Numbered from the stretch's first letter, positions 21,458 through 31,206 are shown. The stretch is 64,000 bases of DNA from Citrobacter youngae (GCF_003818115.1 NZ_RPOI01000018.1:147551-211550), one strand, 5' to 3'. Translations and numbers: made by a program. Notes: generated by a model not told the origin, from the letters alone.

Positions 21458-21720
21458 TATCAATGCCCTGTTTCAATGTTGAAAAATCTCTGGCTATTAA
21501 ACCAAGAAACCCCGGTCGAAGTAACCTGCACGTGCAAAAAGTCGTACTAGTCTCAGTTTTTGTTAAAAAATTGTGTAGGATATGGTGACTCGCTTTTAAT
21601 ACCCTGAGTAATTCTGGTTGCAGAAAGCCATATCTTCTACAACCCGATCTGCGGCAGGGAAGCAGGGCAATGGAACATCTGCCCAGAGAATAACCAGACC
21701 GAGCAGTAAGTGAGAGCACA
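21458..21720. other. Divergent promoter region manA / fumA
   Basis: About 260 bp between the two divergent starts, holding both promoters and the fumA leader. It is AT-rich at 21530-21600. In E. coli the fumA promoter is controlled by ArcA, CRP and Fnr; no exact consensus site for these was found by eye. Confidence 0.5.
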
Positions 21721-23367
21721 ATGTCAAACAAACCCTTTCATTATCAGCATCCTTTTCCCCTCAAAAAGGATGATACCGAATACTATCTGCTGACCAGCGA
21801 CTATGTTTCCGTTGCCGAATTTGAAGGGCAGGAGATTGTCAAAGTTGCGCCTGAGGCTTTAACTTTGCTGGCTCGCCAGGCGTTTCATGACGCATCGTTT
21901 ATGCTGCGTCCTGCTCATCAGCAGCAGGTTGCAGACATTCTGCGTGATCCGGATGCCAGCGAAAACGATAAATATGTCGCCCTGCAATTCCTGCGTAACT
22001 CTGATATCGCGGCAAAGGGCATTCTGCCGACATGTCAGGACACCGGCACGGCGATTATCGTGGGTAAAAAAGGACAGCGTGTCTGGACTGGCGGCGGTGA
22101 CGAAGCGGCGCTGGCGCGTGGGGTTTATAACACCTACATCGAAGATAACCTGCGCTATTCACAAAACGCCGCGCTGGATATGTACAAAGAGGTGAACACC
22201 GGTACCAATCTGCCAGCACAGATTGACTTGTATACCGTCGACGGCGATGAATATAAATTCCTGTGTATTGCCAAAGGCGGCGGTTCGGCGAACAAAACCT
22301 ATCTGTACCAGGAAACCAAAGCGCTGCTCACGCCAGGCAAATTAAAAAATTACCTGGTGGAGAAGATGCGTACGCTGGGAACAGCAGCTTGCCCGCCGTA
22401 CCACATCGCGTTTGTGATCGGTGGAACATCCGCAGAAGCCACGCTGAAAACGGTGAAACTGGCGTCGGCGAAATACTATGATGAGCTGCCGACCGAAGGT
22501 AACGAACATGGCCAGGCATTCCGTGATGTGGTGCTGGAAAAAGAGCTGCTGATTGAGGCACAGAATTTAGGGCTGGGCGCGCAGTTTGGCGGAAAGTACT
22601 TTGCTCATGATATCCGTGTAATCCGCCTGCCGCGTCACGGCGCGTCGTGTCCGGTCGGTATGGGGGTCTCTTGCTCTGCTGACCGTAATATCAAAGCCAA
22701 AATCAACCGTGAAGGGATCTGGATTGAGAAGCTCGAACACAATCCTGGCAAATATATCCCGGAAGAACTGCGTCAGGCAGGCGAAGGCGAAGCCGTGCGT
22801 GTCGACCTGAACCGTCCGATGAAGGATATCCTGGCACAGTTGTCGCAATATCCGGTTTCTACCCGCTTGTCGCTGAATGGTACGATCATCGTTGGACGTG
22901 ACATAGCGCATGCGAAACTGAAAGAACGTCTGGATAACGGCGAAAGTTTGCCGCAGTATGTTAAAGATCACCCAATCTATTACGCCGGACCGGCAAAAAC
23001 GCCGGAAGGTTATGCATCTGGCTCGCTTGGTCCAACCACTGCCGGACGTATGGACTCGTATGTTGACCAGCTTCAGGCCGCGGGCGGGAGTATGATCATG
23101 CTGGCAAAAGGAAACCGCAGCCAGCAGGTTACTGACGCTTGCCATAAACATGGCGGTTTCTACTTAGGCAGCATTGGTGGGCCAGCGGCCGTGCTGGCTC
23201 AGGGCAGTATCAAGAGTCTGGAGTGCGTGGAATATCCCGAACTGGGGATGGAAGCCATCTGGAAAATTGAAGTGGAGGATTTCCCGGCGTTTATCCTGGT
23301 GGATGACAAAGGAAACGATTTCTTCCAGCAAATTCAGACGTCGCAGTGCGCACGCTGCGTTAAGTAA
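21721..23367 (+). CDS. fumA: Fumarate hydratase class I (aerobic type)
   Basis: Iron-sulfur fumarase of the TCA cycle, 548 residues, interconverting fumarate and malate. The N-terminal Fe-S domain shows [18 protein letters not shown] near residue 103, with the first cluster Cys at about 105; further Cys occur in GTAACPPYH (about 224) and [12 protein letters not shown] (about 318). The C-terminal domain includes [11 protein letters not shown] and [11 protein letters not shown], and the protein ends ..CARCVK. FumA and FumB are very alike; adjacency to fumC and manA identifies this as fumA. A strong terminator follows. Confidence 0.96.
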   Translation: MSNKPFHYQHPFPLKKDDTEYYLLTSDYVSVAEFEGQEIVKVAPEALTLLARQAFHDASFMLRPAHQQQVADILRDPDASENDKYVALQFLRNSDIAAKGILPTCQDTGTAIIVGKKGQRVWTGGGDEAALARGVYNTYIEDNLRYSQNAALDMYKEVNTGTNLPAQIDLYTVDGDEYKFLCIAKGGGSANKTYLYQETKALLTPGKLKNYLVEKMRTLGTAACPPYHIAFVIGGTSAEATLKTVKLASAKYYDELPTEGNEHGQAFRDVVLEKELLIEAQNLGLGAQFGGKYFAHDIRVIRLPRHGASCPVGMGVSCSADRNIKAKINREGIWIEKLEHNPGKYIPEELRQAGEGEAVRVDLNRPMKDILAQLSQYPVSTRLSLNGTIIVGRDIAHAKLKERLDNGESLPQYVKDHPIYYAGPAKTPEGYASGSLGPTTAGRMDSYVDQLQAAGGSMIMLAKGNRSQQVTDACHKHGGFYLGSIGGPAAVLAQGSIKSLECVEYPELGMEAIWKIEVEDFPAFILVDDKGNDFFQQIQTSQCARCVK

Positions 23368-23373
23368 CGTCAG

Positions 23374-23397
23374 CCGCCCTACGGGGCGGTTTTTTTT
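23374..23397 (+). terminator. Intrinsic terminator after fumA
   Basis: Perfect 6-bp GC stem CCGCCC (23374-23379) / GGGCGG (23384-23389) followed by eight T. It starts 7 bp after the stop codon and separates fumA from the soxbox-bearing fumC promoter. Confidence 0.92.
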
Positions 23398-23415
23398 ACC
23401 GCACGAACCACCAAA
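23398..23415. promoter_or_regulatory. Soxbox (SoxS/MarA/Rob site) upstream of fumC
   Basis: The sequence ACCGCACGAACCACCAAA fits the soxbox consensus AnnGCAYnnnnnnnCAAA at every defined position. It lies about 94 bp before the fumC ATG. In E. coli fumC is a classical SoxRS regulon member, so the site agrees with replacement of the oxidant-sensitive FumA by FumC. Confidence 0.85.
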
Positions 23416-23508
23416 CGACAGTTTTTTCCTCGTTAATACTCATAAGACCAATGCAAGTGGGCAATGTCGAAACATAACCTAATCAATCGTTAATATAAGG
23501 AGCAGGTA

Positions 23509-24912
23509 ATGGTAACGGTACGCCGCGAGAATGATTCAATGGGTGCGATCGATGTCCCGGCCGATAAACTCTGGGGCGCGCAAACGCAACGATCGCTGGA
23601 GCATTTTCGCATTTCAACAGAGAAAATGCCGGTTTCGCTGATCCACGCGTTGGCGCTGACTAAACGGGCCGCTGCGAAGGTTAACCAGGATTTGGGGTTG
23701 CTGGCTGCGGAAAAAGCCTCCGCCATCATGCAGGCTGCAGACGAGGTTCTGGCAGACAAACATCGTGATGAGTTTCCGCTGGCTATCTGGCAGACCGGCT
23801 CCGGCACGCAAAGCAATATGAATATGAATGAGGTGCTGGCAAACCGGGCCAGCGAATTGTTGGGCGGCGTGCGGGGGATGGAGCGAAAAATACATCCGAA
23901 CGATGACGTCAACAAAAGCCAAAGTTCAAATGATGTTTTTCCCACGGCAATGCATGTCGCCGCGCTGTTGGCTTTGCGTGAGCATCTGATCCCTCAACTG
24001 AATGTGTTGACCACCACGTTACGTGAAAAATCGCATGCCTTCGCCGACATTGTCAAAATCGGCAGAACCCATTTACAGGATGCGACGCCCCTGACGCTGG
24101 GTCAGGAAATCTCAGGCTGGGTGGCCATGCTGGAACATAACCTGAAGCATATTGAACATAGTCTGCCACACGTTGCTGAACTGGCGTTGGGCGGTACGGC
24201 GGTAGGGACCGGGCTGAACACCCACCCGGAATATGCCGAGCGGGTTGCGGATGAACTGGCTGTGTTGGCCTCTGCACCTTTTGTCACCGCGCCGAATAAA
24301 TTCGAAGCGCTCGCCACCTGCGATGCCCTGGTTCATGCTCACGGCGCGCTAAAAGGCCTGGCTGCATCGCTGATGAAAATCGCCAATGATGTACGCTGGC
24401 TGGCATCCGGTCCGCGCTGCGGCATTGGCGAAATTTCTATTCCTGAAAATGAGCCGGGCAGTTCCATCATGCCGGGTAAGGTTAACCCGACACAATGTGA
24501 AGCCCTGACTATGCTGTGCTGTCAGGTTATGGGTAACGATGTTGCCGTTAATATCGGCGGGGCGTCAGGGAATTTTGAACTGAACGTCTATCGCCCGATG
24601 GTTATCCACAACTTCCTGCAATCGGTTCGCCTGTTGGCTGATGGTATGGAAAGCTTCAACGAACACTGTGCGACAGGGATCGAGCCAAATCGTGAACGCA
24701 TTGATCAGCTGCTCAACGAATCACTGATGCTGGTAACCGCGCTAAACACCCATATCGGTTACGATAAAGCGGCTGAGATTGCTAAAAAGGCGCATAAAGA
24801 AGGACTGACCTTAAAAGCGTCAGCCCTGGCGCTGGGATATTTAACCGAGGTCGAATTCGACAGCTGGGTCCGCCCGGAACTGATGGTCGGTAGCATGCGA
24901 CCGGGTCGTTAA
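23509..24912 (+). CDS. fumC: Fumarate hydratase class II
   Basis: Oxidant-stable, iron-independent fumarase of the aspartase/fumarase superfamily, 467 residues, active as a tetramer. Landmarks are the N-terminal [20 protein letters not shown], the substrate-binding [15 protein letters not shown] near residue 95, [19 protein letters not shown], the catalytic His in [11 protein letters not shown] near 188, and the mobile signature loop [13 protein letters not shown] near 318 with the catalytic Ser. AAGGAGCAGG gives a strong ribosome site. The last 4 bp overlap the convergent tus gene. Confidence 0.97.
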   Translation: MVTVRRENDSMGAIDVPADKLWGAQTQRSLEHFRISTEKMPVSLIHALALTKRAAAKVNQDLGLLAAEKASAIMQAADEVLADKHRDEFPLAIWQTGSGTQSNMNMNEVLANRASELLGGVRGMERKIHPNDDVNKSQSSNDVFPTAMHVAALLALREHLIPQLNVLTTTLREKSHAFADIVKIGRTHLQDATPLTLGQEISGWVAMLEHNLKHIEHSLPHVAELALGGTAVGTGLNTHPEYAERVADELAVLASAPFVTAPNKFEALATCDALVHAHGALKGLAASLMKIANDVRWLASGPRCGIGEISIPENEPGSSIMPGKVNPTQCEALTMLCCQVMGNDVAVNIGGASGNFELNVYRPMVIHNFLQSVRLLADGMESFNEHCATGIEPNRERIDQLLNESLMLVTALNTHIGYDKAAEIAKKAHKEGLTLKASALALGYLTEVEFDSWVRPELMVGSMRPGR

Positions 24913-25838
24913 TCCGCTACATACAGGTGCAGCCGTGGGATAATCAGTCTTAACGGTTGCGCCTGAGGTTTAAAACGGTGCTGAACATTGTCAGCATCGT
25001 AGTTCAGTAATCCTCCGATATCCGGCACCGTCATGCCGTTTTCGTTATTTACTAGCGCAATTAATGGCGTCGGGCAGGCATATTGCACCTGTTTTTGCTG
25101 CCCGTTGTACCAGACTCGGGCGATGGGTTGTACTTTGACCGGGCGTTTGATCTTCAATTTTGCCTGCTGTGGCAGGGCAGCGATGTCCTGGTATTCACGC
25201 TCAAGCCTGGCCTGCCACTCTTCGCGTGTCCACGGATGCACGCTGCGTGGTGATGTCAGGCTCTTTTCCAGTTGTTGCAGTACCTCATCACGTGTCAGGT
25301 TCTTAATAATATGCTTGTTGGCCCAGCCAAATCGCAGGGTAGCCGGATTTCTGACGACCGTTAGCGTCCGATAGGCGTTCAACGTAATCAGCCCCGGTAG
25401 GTGGCGGTGCACCCATTCAAAACGCGCCGCCGATGGCAGACCAGAATCTACGGTGACAATACGCTCAAAGGTGGTTTTAAGCTGATTAATACGTTGTATT
25501 TGCTCTTCCAGCACGACTTGTGTGCCGGTATTCACCTGATAGCAGAGTACCCCCGGCAGGCGGACAGCCGCCTTGCTGCTGCGATTCTCGGACTGCTGTT
25601 GAATAAACAGGTGGCGAAAGTGGCGTAGTGCCAGGGTTTCCGCCTCTTTACCCAAGTGCTGTTTAACGTCGATGGTTTCCAGTGGCGCGTGTTCTGCCTC
25701 TTTCACCACTTCCGGCAACGAGAACACGCGAGCAATCAGCAGCGCCTGCTGTTGCAATTGCCCGGTGAGGTGTGCCAGTTCTTGTTCCATCTGGCGAAAG
25801 GTTCCGTTTAAGCGTTCGACAAGATCATAGCGAGACAT
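24909..25838 (-). CDS. tus: DNA replication terminus-binding protein Tus
   Basis: Binds Ter sites as a monomer and stops replication forks approaching from one side. The length, 309 residues, equals that of E. coli Tus, with strong conservation in [21 protein letters not shown] and [20 protein letters not shown], and a nearly identical C-terminus ending PRLHLYVAD. The interdomain beta-strands that enter the DNA major groove lie in the central region ([24 protein letters not shown] segment). A Ter site overlaps the promoter region directly upstream, as at E. coli TerB, so the gene is likely autoregulated. Confidence 0.97.
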   Translation of the reverse strand: MSRYDLVERLNGTFRQMEQELAHLTGQLQQQALLIARVFSLPEVVKEAEHAPLETIDVKQHLGKEAETLALRHFRHLFIQQQSENRSSKAAVRLPGVLCYQVNTGTQVVLEEQIQRINQLKTTFERIVTVDSGLPSAARFEWVHRHLPGLITLNAYRTLTVVRNPATLRFGWANKHIIKNLTRDEVLQQLEKSLTSPRSVHPWTREEWQARLEREYQDIAALPQQAKLKIKRPVKVQPIARVWYNGQQKQVQYACPTPLIALVNNENGMTVPDIGGLLNYDADNVQHRFKPQAQPLRLIIPRLHLYVAD

Positions 25839-25847
25839 AGGCTTACC

Positions 25848-25870
25848 ATTTTAGTTACAACATACTTTTT
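25848..25870 (-). promoter_or_regulatory. Ter replication-arrest site (TerB-like)
   Basis: The minus strand carries the exact core GTATGTTGTAACTA within a 23-bp site that differs from E. coli TerB at positions 3 and 22 only. The G at position 6, essential for the Tus lock, is present at the high-coordinate side. By the E. coli rule, a fork moving from high to low coordinates is blocked and one moving the other way passes. It starts 10 bp upstream of the tus start codon, so Tus binding should also repress tus. Confidence 0.93.
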
Positions 25871-25911
25871 TATAGCACAAGACACTCAACCTGACCACCG
25901 AGCGGTGTAGG

Positions 25912-27213
25912 TCAGGCAGCTGAAAATTCAGGTATGTTATGCCAGACAGGCCAACTGAAGGAGAAGCGGGCACCACCGAGTTCACTTTCATCACAGACCA
26001 CAGTACCGCCCATAGCCAGAGCAATGGAGTGGACGATGGCGAGGCCAAGTCCGCAGCCACCTGTCGCCCGGTCACGGCTGGGGTCCAGACGAACGAACGG
26101 TTCAAAAATCTGCTCGCGCGCAGCTGGCGCGATGCCGGGTCCATCATCTTCGACGATAAGCGTTGCCTGACTCCCATTGAGTTGCAGGCTGGCTTGCACA
26201 GTAGACTGGCAGTAACGCAGAGCGTTGTTTAACAAATTATCCAGCACACGCTCCATCAAACGCATATCCAGTGCGCCGTAGTCTCCGATTTGAAGATGGC
26301 GCAGGCGTACCGCACGATCGGGATTGACGCTTTGTACATCTTCCAGATGGGTTGTTAGCCACATAGGCAGGTCCGGAACACTGAGTTTTAGCTCATTTTG
26401 CGGCCGATCCAGACGAGCATAGGTGAGCAATTCTTCAATTAACGCTTCCAGTTGACCAATATCGCGGTTTAGCGCCTGCGATTCCTGCTCGGTGAGGTTA
26501 TCGCTCATTTCCAGGCGGTAACGCAATCGCACCAGCGGTGTGCGAAGCTCATGGGCAATGCCGTCAATCAGCTGTTTTTTACTGGCAATCAGGGCATTGA
26601 TATTGTCTGCCATTTGGTTAAACGCCACGCCCAGGCGCTCAAAGCTTGATCCGCTGTCAAAGTGCAACCGCTCATTAAGATGCCCTTCACCAAAACGCTG
26701 CGCAGCGGCCTCCAGTCTGAGCATCTCTTGCCAGTGTGGGCGCATCCAGATCAGCACAGGGAAGGCTAATGAAATAGCAATGAAGGCCATCAGCGCGACG
26801 TCCAGCAAGCGCATCTGGTGCAGGAAATAGAGATAAGGTACCGGGCCGACGGCTAGTACATAGTGGCTTCGTGGAATTCGTTGAATAAAGGTGTACTGAT
26901 CGTCGAGCGCAACGATATCGCCTTCCCGTAAGCGCTGCATGGTGGGAGCATCCAGATGGTATTTATTCAACGGTTCTACGCGAAGATCAAAAGACAGATT
27001 TAAATCCATCTCTTTCAGGGTTTTTCCCCAGTCACGCGGCGGGATTTCGCGTAATTCGCTGCGCATCAGATACAACGAGCTTTTCATCAAGTCGTCGAGC
27101 GACTGTCTGCCCGCACGTTCTGCGGTGAATTTGTACACCAGGCCAACCAGCATGGTCATCACCAGAAAACAGACAAACAATAAGAGATAAAACTGCACAA
27201 ACAGCTTTTTCAT
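25912..27213 (-). CDS. rstB: Sensor histidine kinase RstB
   Basis: Membrane sensor of the RstA/RstB two-component system, 433 residues as in E. coli. Order: a membrane helix (about 5-28), a periplasmic sensor region to about 135, a second helix (136-155), HAMP, then HisKA with the phosphorylated His in DGIAHELRTPLVRLRYRLE near residue 245, and the ATPase with NLLNNALRY, EDDGPGIAP and GGCGLGLAIVHS. In E. coli rstB directly follows rstA; here the start is separated from rstA by about 6 kb of accessory DNA, so it needs a new promoter. The Shine-Dalgarno sequence is weak. Confidence 0.96.
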   Translation of the reverse strand: MKKLFVQFYLLLFVCFLVMTMLVGLVYKFTAERAGRQSLDDLMKSSLYLMRSELREIPPRDWGKTLKEMDLNLSFDLRVEPLNKYHLDAPTMQRLREGDIVALDDQYTFIQRIPRSHYVLAVGPVPYLYFLHQMRLLDVALMAFIAISLAFPVLIWMRPHWQEMLRLEAAAQRFGEGHLNERLHFDSGSSFERLGVAFNQMADNINALIASKKQLIDGIAHELRTPLVRLRYRLEMSDNLTEQESQALNRDIGQLEALIEELLTYARLDRPQNELKLSVPDLPMWLTTHLEDVQSVNPDRAVRLRHLQIGDYGALDMRLMERVLDNLLNNALRYCQSTVQASLQLNGSQATLIVEDDGPGIAPAAREQIFEPFVRLDPSRDRATGGCGLGLAIVHSIALAMGGTVVCDESELGGARFSFSWPVWHNIPEFSAA

Positions 27214-27242
27214 GAAAAATCACTCAATGTTCAATATGTTAG

Positions 27243-27526
27243 CTATTGCGCGTTTCCCTCTGGGGGCACCAGGGGGACACAGTTGTATCCGCTGATGCGC
27301 TGGTTCAGAAAGGCTATTTGATCACCATCAAGCGCGTTTATCCAGGCAGAGTACACTGTATAAACCATTTCTGCATTCTCATGACCCATCTGATTTGCAA
27401 TAAACGCAGGGTTGGCTCCAGCGGAGAGCATCCAGCATACATAAGTATGCCGGGTTTGCTATGGGCGACGGCGGCGCACGCCAGAACGCCTTATGGTTGT
27501 GTTCCAGAGTGAGCTTATCGAATTAG
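27243..27526 (-). pseudogene. Tyrosine recombinase (phage integrase) C-terminal remnant
   Basis: The minus strand encodes the catalytic C-terminus of a lambda-type integrase: QTRHTYVCWMLSAGANPAFI (with the second conserved Arg), NQMGHENAEM (conserved His) and YTVYSAWI (nucleophile Tyr), ending at 27243. Upstream the frame is interrupted by TAG at 27459-27461, but a shifted frame continues with FDKLTLEHNHKAFWRA, so the gene is frameshifted and then cut off by the IS remnant near 27530. It lies 29 bp upstream of the rstB start, suggesting that the island entered by site-specific recombination next to rstB. It cannot be functional. Confidence 0.85.
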
Positions 27527-27529
27527 CAG

Positions 27530-27985
27530 TGAATCGCCACAGGTTTAACAGACACCTCGGAGTCATCCTGCGAGATAGCGGGAAACAATGTGGGATCAAC
27601 CGGCGTGGCGGCTGAAGGAGTGTGCCGGGATAACGGCTCAGGTCGGGTATCGCAGCCCACGAGCGCGTAAAGGTGAAGTCAGTATCGTGACACCCGACAG
27701 GCTCCAGCGGCAGTTCAACCCGGAAGCTCCGGATGAACGTTGGGTAACGGACATAACCTACATCCGAACCCACGAAGGCTGGCTGTATCTGGCCGTCGTT
27801 GTTGACCTGTTCTCGTGCAAAGTTATCGGCTGGTCAATGCAACCCCGGATGACAAAAGATATTGTTCTGAATGCGCTTTGATGGCCGTGTGGTGACGTAA
27901 TCCCCAAAAACAGGTGCTGGCTCATTCTGACCAAGGTAGTCAGTACACAAGCCATGGTTACGGATGCGGTGCTGCTTACGGGGCT
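27530..27985 (+). mobile_element. Degenerate IS3-family element, transposase OrfB remnant
   Basis: From about 27588 the plus strand reads [20 protein letters not shown] and [20 protein letters not shown], then [20 protein letters not shown], which is the DDE catalytic core of an IS3-group transposase (first Asp in TDITYI). A frameshift near 27880 and a stop interrupt the continuation RNPQKQVLAHSDQGSQYTS (second Asp in HSDQG); the rest, with the catalytic Glu, is missing. The left part TGAATCGCCACAGGTTTAAC at 27530 resembles an IS3-family end, implying an internal deletion. It truncates the integrase. Confidence 0.8.
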
Positions 27986-28034
27986 GTATAGGGGTATATT
28001 CTTTGCCACTAATGTTTTTTTACGACGAAAAGAT

Positions 28035-28337
28035 ATGATTGATTTGGCGTATTATGTGAATGCTATTAAAAGCGGAAAGGAAGTAATTTGTATTCAAGAA
28101 TCTTGTGAATGCGATGATTTGGCTGAGGTTGAGACTATAACCATGGAATGGAGACACGATAGTGGTGTGGTAATCCGCTGTACTCATGAACTTGAAGCTA
28201 CACAACATCCCAATGATGTTTGCCCTGAATGTTGGATTTGTTGGGAAGTGATAGATGCGGCAGGGCAGGAAATCAGGCCAATGAAGAAGAATTTTTATAA
28301 TGTTTGTCAGGAGTCATTCTGGTTGAGTATGAATTGA
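28035..28337 (+). CDS. Orphan 100-aa acidic, Cys-containing protein
   Basis: Not recognised. The ORF starts MIDLAYYVNAIKSGKEVICI and continues through a central part with Cys and His residues (QESCECDDLAEV, IRCTHELEATQHPNDVCPEC, WICWEVIDAAGQE). Six Cys and two His are close enough to suggest metal binding, but this is speculative. It is soluble, acidic and clearly richer in A+T than the core genes, like the immunity or orphan genes found in islands. The frame is open from 27954, but that part is IS remnant, so the ATG at 28035 is chosen despite a weak ribosome site. It lies directly after the IS3 remnant. Confidence 0.5.
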   Translation: MIDLAYYVNAIKSGKEVICIQESCECDDLAEVETITMEWRHDSGVVIRCTHELEATQHPNDVCPECWICWEVIDAAGQEIRPMKKNFYNVCQESFWLSMN

Positions 28338-28434
28338 CAGTCTGTACTACATTTCACTTTTTGCAACACTGCAAGCAACCGCTCCTTTTTATGAGATAAC
28401 GTTCGCGGCCAAAGCAGGTTAGTGAGAAATAAAA

Positions 28435-28572
28435 ATGAGCACAGAAGCGGCTATCAAAATCTTCGATCCCCGGATAGCTAAGCTGGAACCACGCGGCGGT
28501 AAGTCGTCCATCCACTGGGATGATAGGTGGGCGATCGAAGTGGCGATATTTAGTACAGGCATCTCGCAGTAA
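28435..28572 (+). CDS. Small orphan ORF, 45 aa
   Basis: ATG at 28435 and TAA at 28570; begins MSTEAAIKIFDPRIAKLEPR and continues GGKSSIHWDDRWAIEVAIFS. GTGAGAA upstream is a weak ribosome site. The composition is protein-like (balanced charges, no rare repeats) and GC-richer than the DNA after it, so it may be the N-terminal piece of a phage or plasmid gene cut short at its 3' end. I do not recognise the family. It overlaps the end of the opposite-strand ORF 28550-28753. Confidence 0.35.
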   Translation: MSTEAAIKIFDPRIAKLEPRGGKSSIHWDDRWAIEVAIFSTGISQ

Positions 28573-28753
28573 TAGCTATTGTGAAGCTCATCTGCGGATA
28601 GGTTTGATAGTGGAAATGAGTTATCAATGATTTTGACAAAAACATCCAGAGGATAAGAATTATCATCTTCGGTAACTGGTTGGATAAAATATTATAATCT
28701 TTCTCGGTTAGATAGTGCTTCAACAGGTGATGATTTATAGTCTTATTTAACAT
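28550..28753 (-). CDS. Small AT-rich membrane-like orphan, 67 aa
   Basis: Minus-strand ORF beginning MLNKTINHHLLKHYLTEKDY, with a hydrophobic stretch KMIILILWMFLSKSLI near residues 29-45. No family recognised. Its start codon lies within a 19-bp sequence that is repeated exactly at 29430-29448, where the same ATGTTAAAT start leads into a stop after six codons; this argues that the repeat is a gene-start or leader module. No good ribosome site is visible. Coding status is uncertain. Confidence 0.3.
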   Translation of the reverse strand: MLNKTINHHLLKHYLTEKDYNILSNQLPKMIILILWMFLSKSLITHFHYQTYPQMSFTIAITARCLY

Positions 28754-28763
28754 GAAATTAACT
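28745..28763. repeat. Direct repeat copy A (19 bp)
   Basis: ATTTAACATGAAATTAACT, identical to 29430-29448, about 685 bp away. Similarity continues imperfectly into the AT-rich flank (TATAATATTTTGATGTGAAT against TCTAATATTTTTATTATGAA). The two copies bracket the phage-type RNA and Icd-like ORF. Confidence 0.85.
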
Positions 28764-28900
28764 TTGCATGACGTGTATAATATTTTGATGTGAATAAATT
28801 GACCGATATTGCCATTATGAAATTCGCTTAGGTGGGGCGGTTAGTAAAAAACCCGCACCCATAGCTAAAATTACCTAAAAGATAATTGAGTAGAATGTGT

Positions 28901-29060
28901 TTGCGGTGAATCCCCCTAAGCGGTGGGGCATAAACAGCAAAGTGTAATTAATTTTACATGGTCCAAAATTGGTGCGAGTCACGGAGGCTGTCCAAAGACT
29001 CACCGGGAGGCACCCGGCACCATACTCAATTAGCCCCGACTCCCCTGCCGGGGCTTTTTC
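28901..29060 (+). ncRNA. Phage-type structured RNA, possibly C4-like antisense RNA
   Basis: Between 28901 and the terminator at 29060 the plus strand has several pairable segments: GGTGAATCCCCCTAAGCGGT then GGGGC, GTGCGAGTCACGGAGGC, and GACTCACCGGGAGGCACCCG. The GGTGAATCCCCC opening and the position just before an Icd-like ORF recall the C4 antisense RNAs of P1-type prophage immunity regions. This is recognition from memory, not a model search. TAGAAT at 28891-28896 could be the -10 box. The overlapping open frame (28969-29241) shares this DNA. Confidence 0.45.
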
Positions 29061-29241
29061 ATACCTGTTTTCTGCAAATTCCATAATTAGCCGTCAACCA
29101 GTGAAGAATACTGCTATAGCATTTGCTTACATGACTCTCAATTGCTCTGCATTAACCGCCCATACTGAAAATACTTGGCACACCGAATCCACGTCGGCGA
29201 ACGATAACGCGTTAAGCGTGTTTCTATTGCTGCCAACATAA
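28969..29241 (+). CDS. Phage Icd/Ash-like small protein, probable remnant
   Basis: Open frame of 90 codons from a TTG at 28969; the only internal ATG is at 29131. The text LTGRHPAPYSISPDSPAGAF, TAHTENTWHTESTSANDNAL and SVFLLLPT resembles small proteins annotated as Icd-like (host division inhibitor) or Ash family in lambdoid and P4-type prophages, where the gene follows a C4-type RNA. It has no clear ribosome site and the C-terminal part of those proteins is missing, so it is probably a decayed fragment. Function should not be assumed. Confidence 0.4.
   Translation: MVRVTEAVQRLTGRHPAPYSISPDSPAGAFSYLFSANSIISRQPVKNTAIAFAYMTLNCSALTAHTENTWHTESTSANDNALSVFLLLPT
29032..29060 (+). terminator. Intrinsic terminator of the phage-type RNA
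   Basis: Perfect 7-bp stem AGCCCCG (29032-29038) / CGGGGCT (29049-29055) followed by TTTTT. It defines the 3' end of the putative structured RNA. Confidence 0.85.
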
Positions 29242-30190
<949 letters not shown>

Positions 30191-30295
30191 CTGTATCCAC
30201 TATTTCTGCATTGCCATCCTCCGCTCGGCGCTTTGGCATGTATGACGTATAATGCGGCTTTGATGCATTCTGATCTATTCCACACAACTAATAAA

Positions 30296-30640
30296 ATGAA
30301 CCTCAATCGTTTCTGTTACTTGCTACTGATTTTGGCTGCGTCAGGCAGTATATTCACCCCACATCCCTTGGCCATGTGGTGCCTGCTTGTTAATGTTTTG
30401 ACGCTGGTGATTTACGGCGCAGATAAAATGGCGGCGCGTAAGGCCTGGCGCAGAGTGCCAGAATCCACTTTGCTGGTGTTTGGCGTTGTGGGCGGGTGGC
30501 CTGGCGCGATTGCGGGCCAACAACTTTTTCGTCATAAAACACAAAAACAGCCATTCAAAACCTATTTCATAATCAGTATTTTATTGAGTGTTTCAGCGAT
30601 GGCAGCTGTTTATTGGCTTTTAGCATTTTCATCTTCCTGA
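30296..30640 (+). CDS. DUF1294 inner-membrane protein
   Basis: Small membrane protein of the DUF1294 family, 114 residues; function unknown. Three to four hydrophobic segments are visible (about 6-22, 27-45, 58-75 and 95-112), with the family core YGADKMAARKAWRRVPESTL and GGWPGAIAGQQLFRHKTQKQ, followed by FKTYF. The frame is open from 30233; a TATAAT at 30248-30253 suggests transcription starts near 30260, so the ATG at 30296 is preferred over the one at 30263. It begins a run of same-strand genes with 30682-31206 and 31252-32094, each about 40 bp apart, which may form an operon. Intact, unlike the decayed DNA to its left. Confidence 0.8.
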   Translation: MNLNRFCYLLLILAASGSIFTPHPLAMWCLLVNVLTLVIYGADKMAARKAWRRVPESTLLVFGVVGGWPGAIAGQQLFRHKTQKQPFKTYFIISILLSVSAMAAVYWLLAFSSS

Positions 30641-30681
30641 GTATCAATCACGAGTATCAAAAACAGCGGAGACAGGATGAT

Positions 30682-31206
30682 ATGAAGATCTATATTATCG
30701 ACCAGAATGGCGATTTGGCCTTACAAAATGGTCGCAGTATTGTTGTTGAGTTTGCTTATGGCAAATCGCTTGAACTGGCTGGTAGCCCACAACCGTTACC
30801 GGAGGGAATCCCTGACGGGATCCATATTTGGGGCGGCAGAATTCCGTATCAAACGTCAGAAGAAGTGAAGACCTCGCAACTGGATTTCAAACCGGTAGCG
30901 GCCAATGGCATGATTGTTTCACCGCTCCCGATCAAAGAATCTGATTCCTGTGTAACAGAGATGTTTATTGCAGATGATGACGGTTCCCTGCAACCGCTAA
31001 AAGGGAGCAGGGTGGTTATTGCGCTTGAAAATGGCAAAACCCTGGAGTTCATGGAACATTATGCCAACAATGGGCTGCTGGTTTGGGGAGGACGAGAGCC
31101 CGATTCACAACTTCCTTTTGAAGAAGTTAAGCAAAGAACCGAGAGTCTTGGAGTGTATCTACTGGCAGGCAACGTTGTTCATGTATTTCCCTATAAAGTG
31201 GAGTAA
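30682..31206 (+). CDS. Unknown protein made of two copies of one domain, 174 aa
   Basis: Not recognised. The protein consists of two aligned halves. Half one (about 1-88) has IYIIDQNGDLALQNGRSIVV, EFAYGKSLEL and DGIHIWGGRIP; half two (about 93-174) has MFIADDDGSLQPLKGSRVVI, ALENGKTLEF and NGLLVWGGREP. Both continue into an acidic stretch with SEEV or FEEV and end in a beta-like run, NGMIVSPLPI or GNVVHVFPYKV. The pattern suggests a small all-beta domain, duplicated; there is no signal peptide or membrane helix. The ATG at 30682 has GGAG and AGGA upstream and is preferred over the frame start at 30613, which overlaps DUF1294. Confidence 0.75.
   Translation: MKIYIIDQNGDLALQNGRSIVVEFAYGKSLELAGSPQPLPEGIPDGIHIWGGRIPYQTSEEVKTSQLDFKPVAANGMIVSPLPIKESDSCVTEMFIADDDGSLQPLKGSRVVIALENGKTLEFMEHYANNGLLVWGGREPDSQLPFEEVKQRTESLGVYLLAGNVVHVFPYKVE

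Noticed and set aside
21461..21463. In-frame TTG start for manA
   Set aside because: The ATG at 21457 has the proper ribosome-site spacing and matches the E. coli N-terminus.
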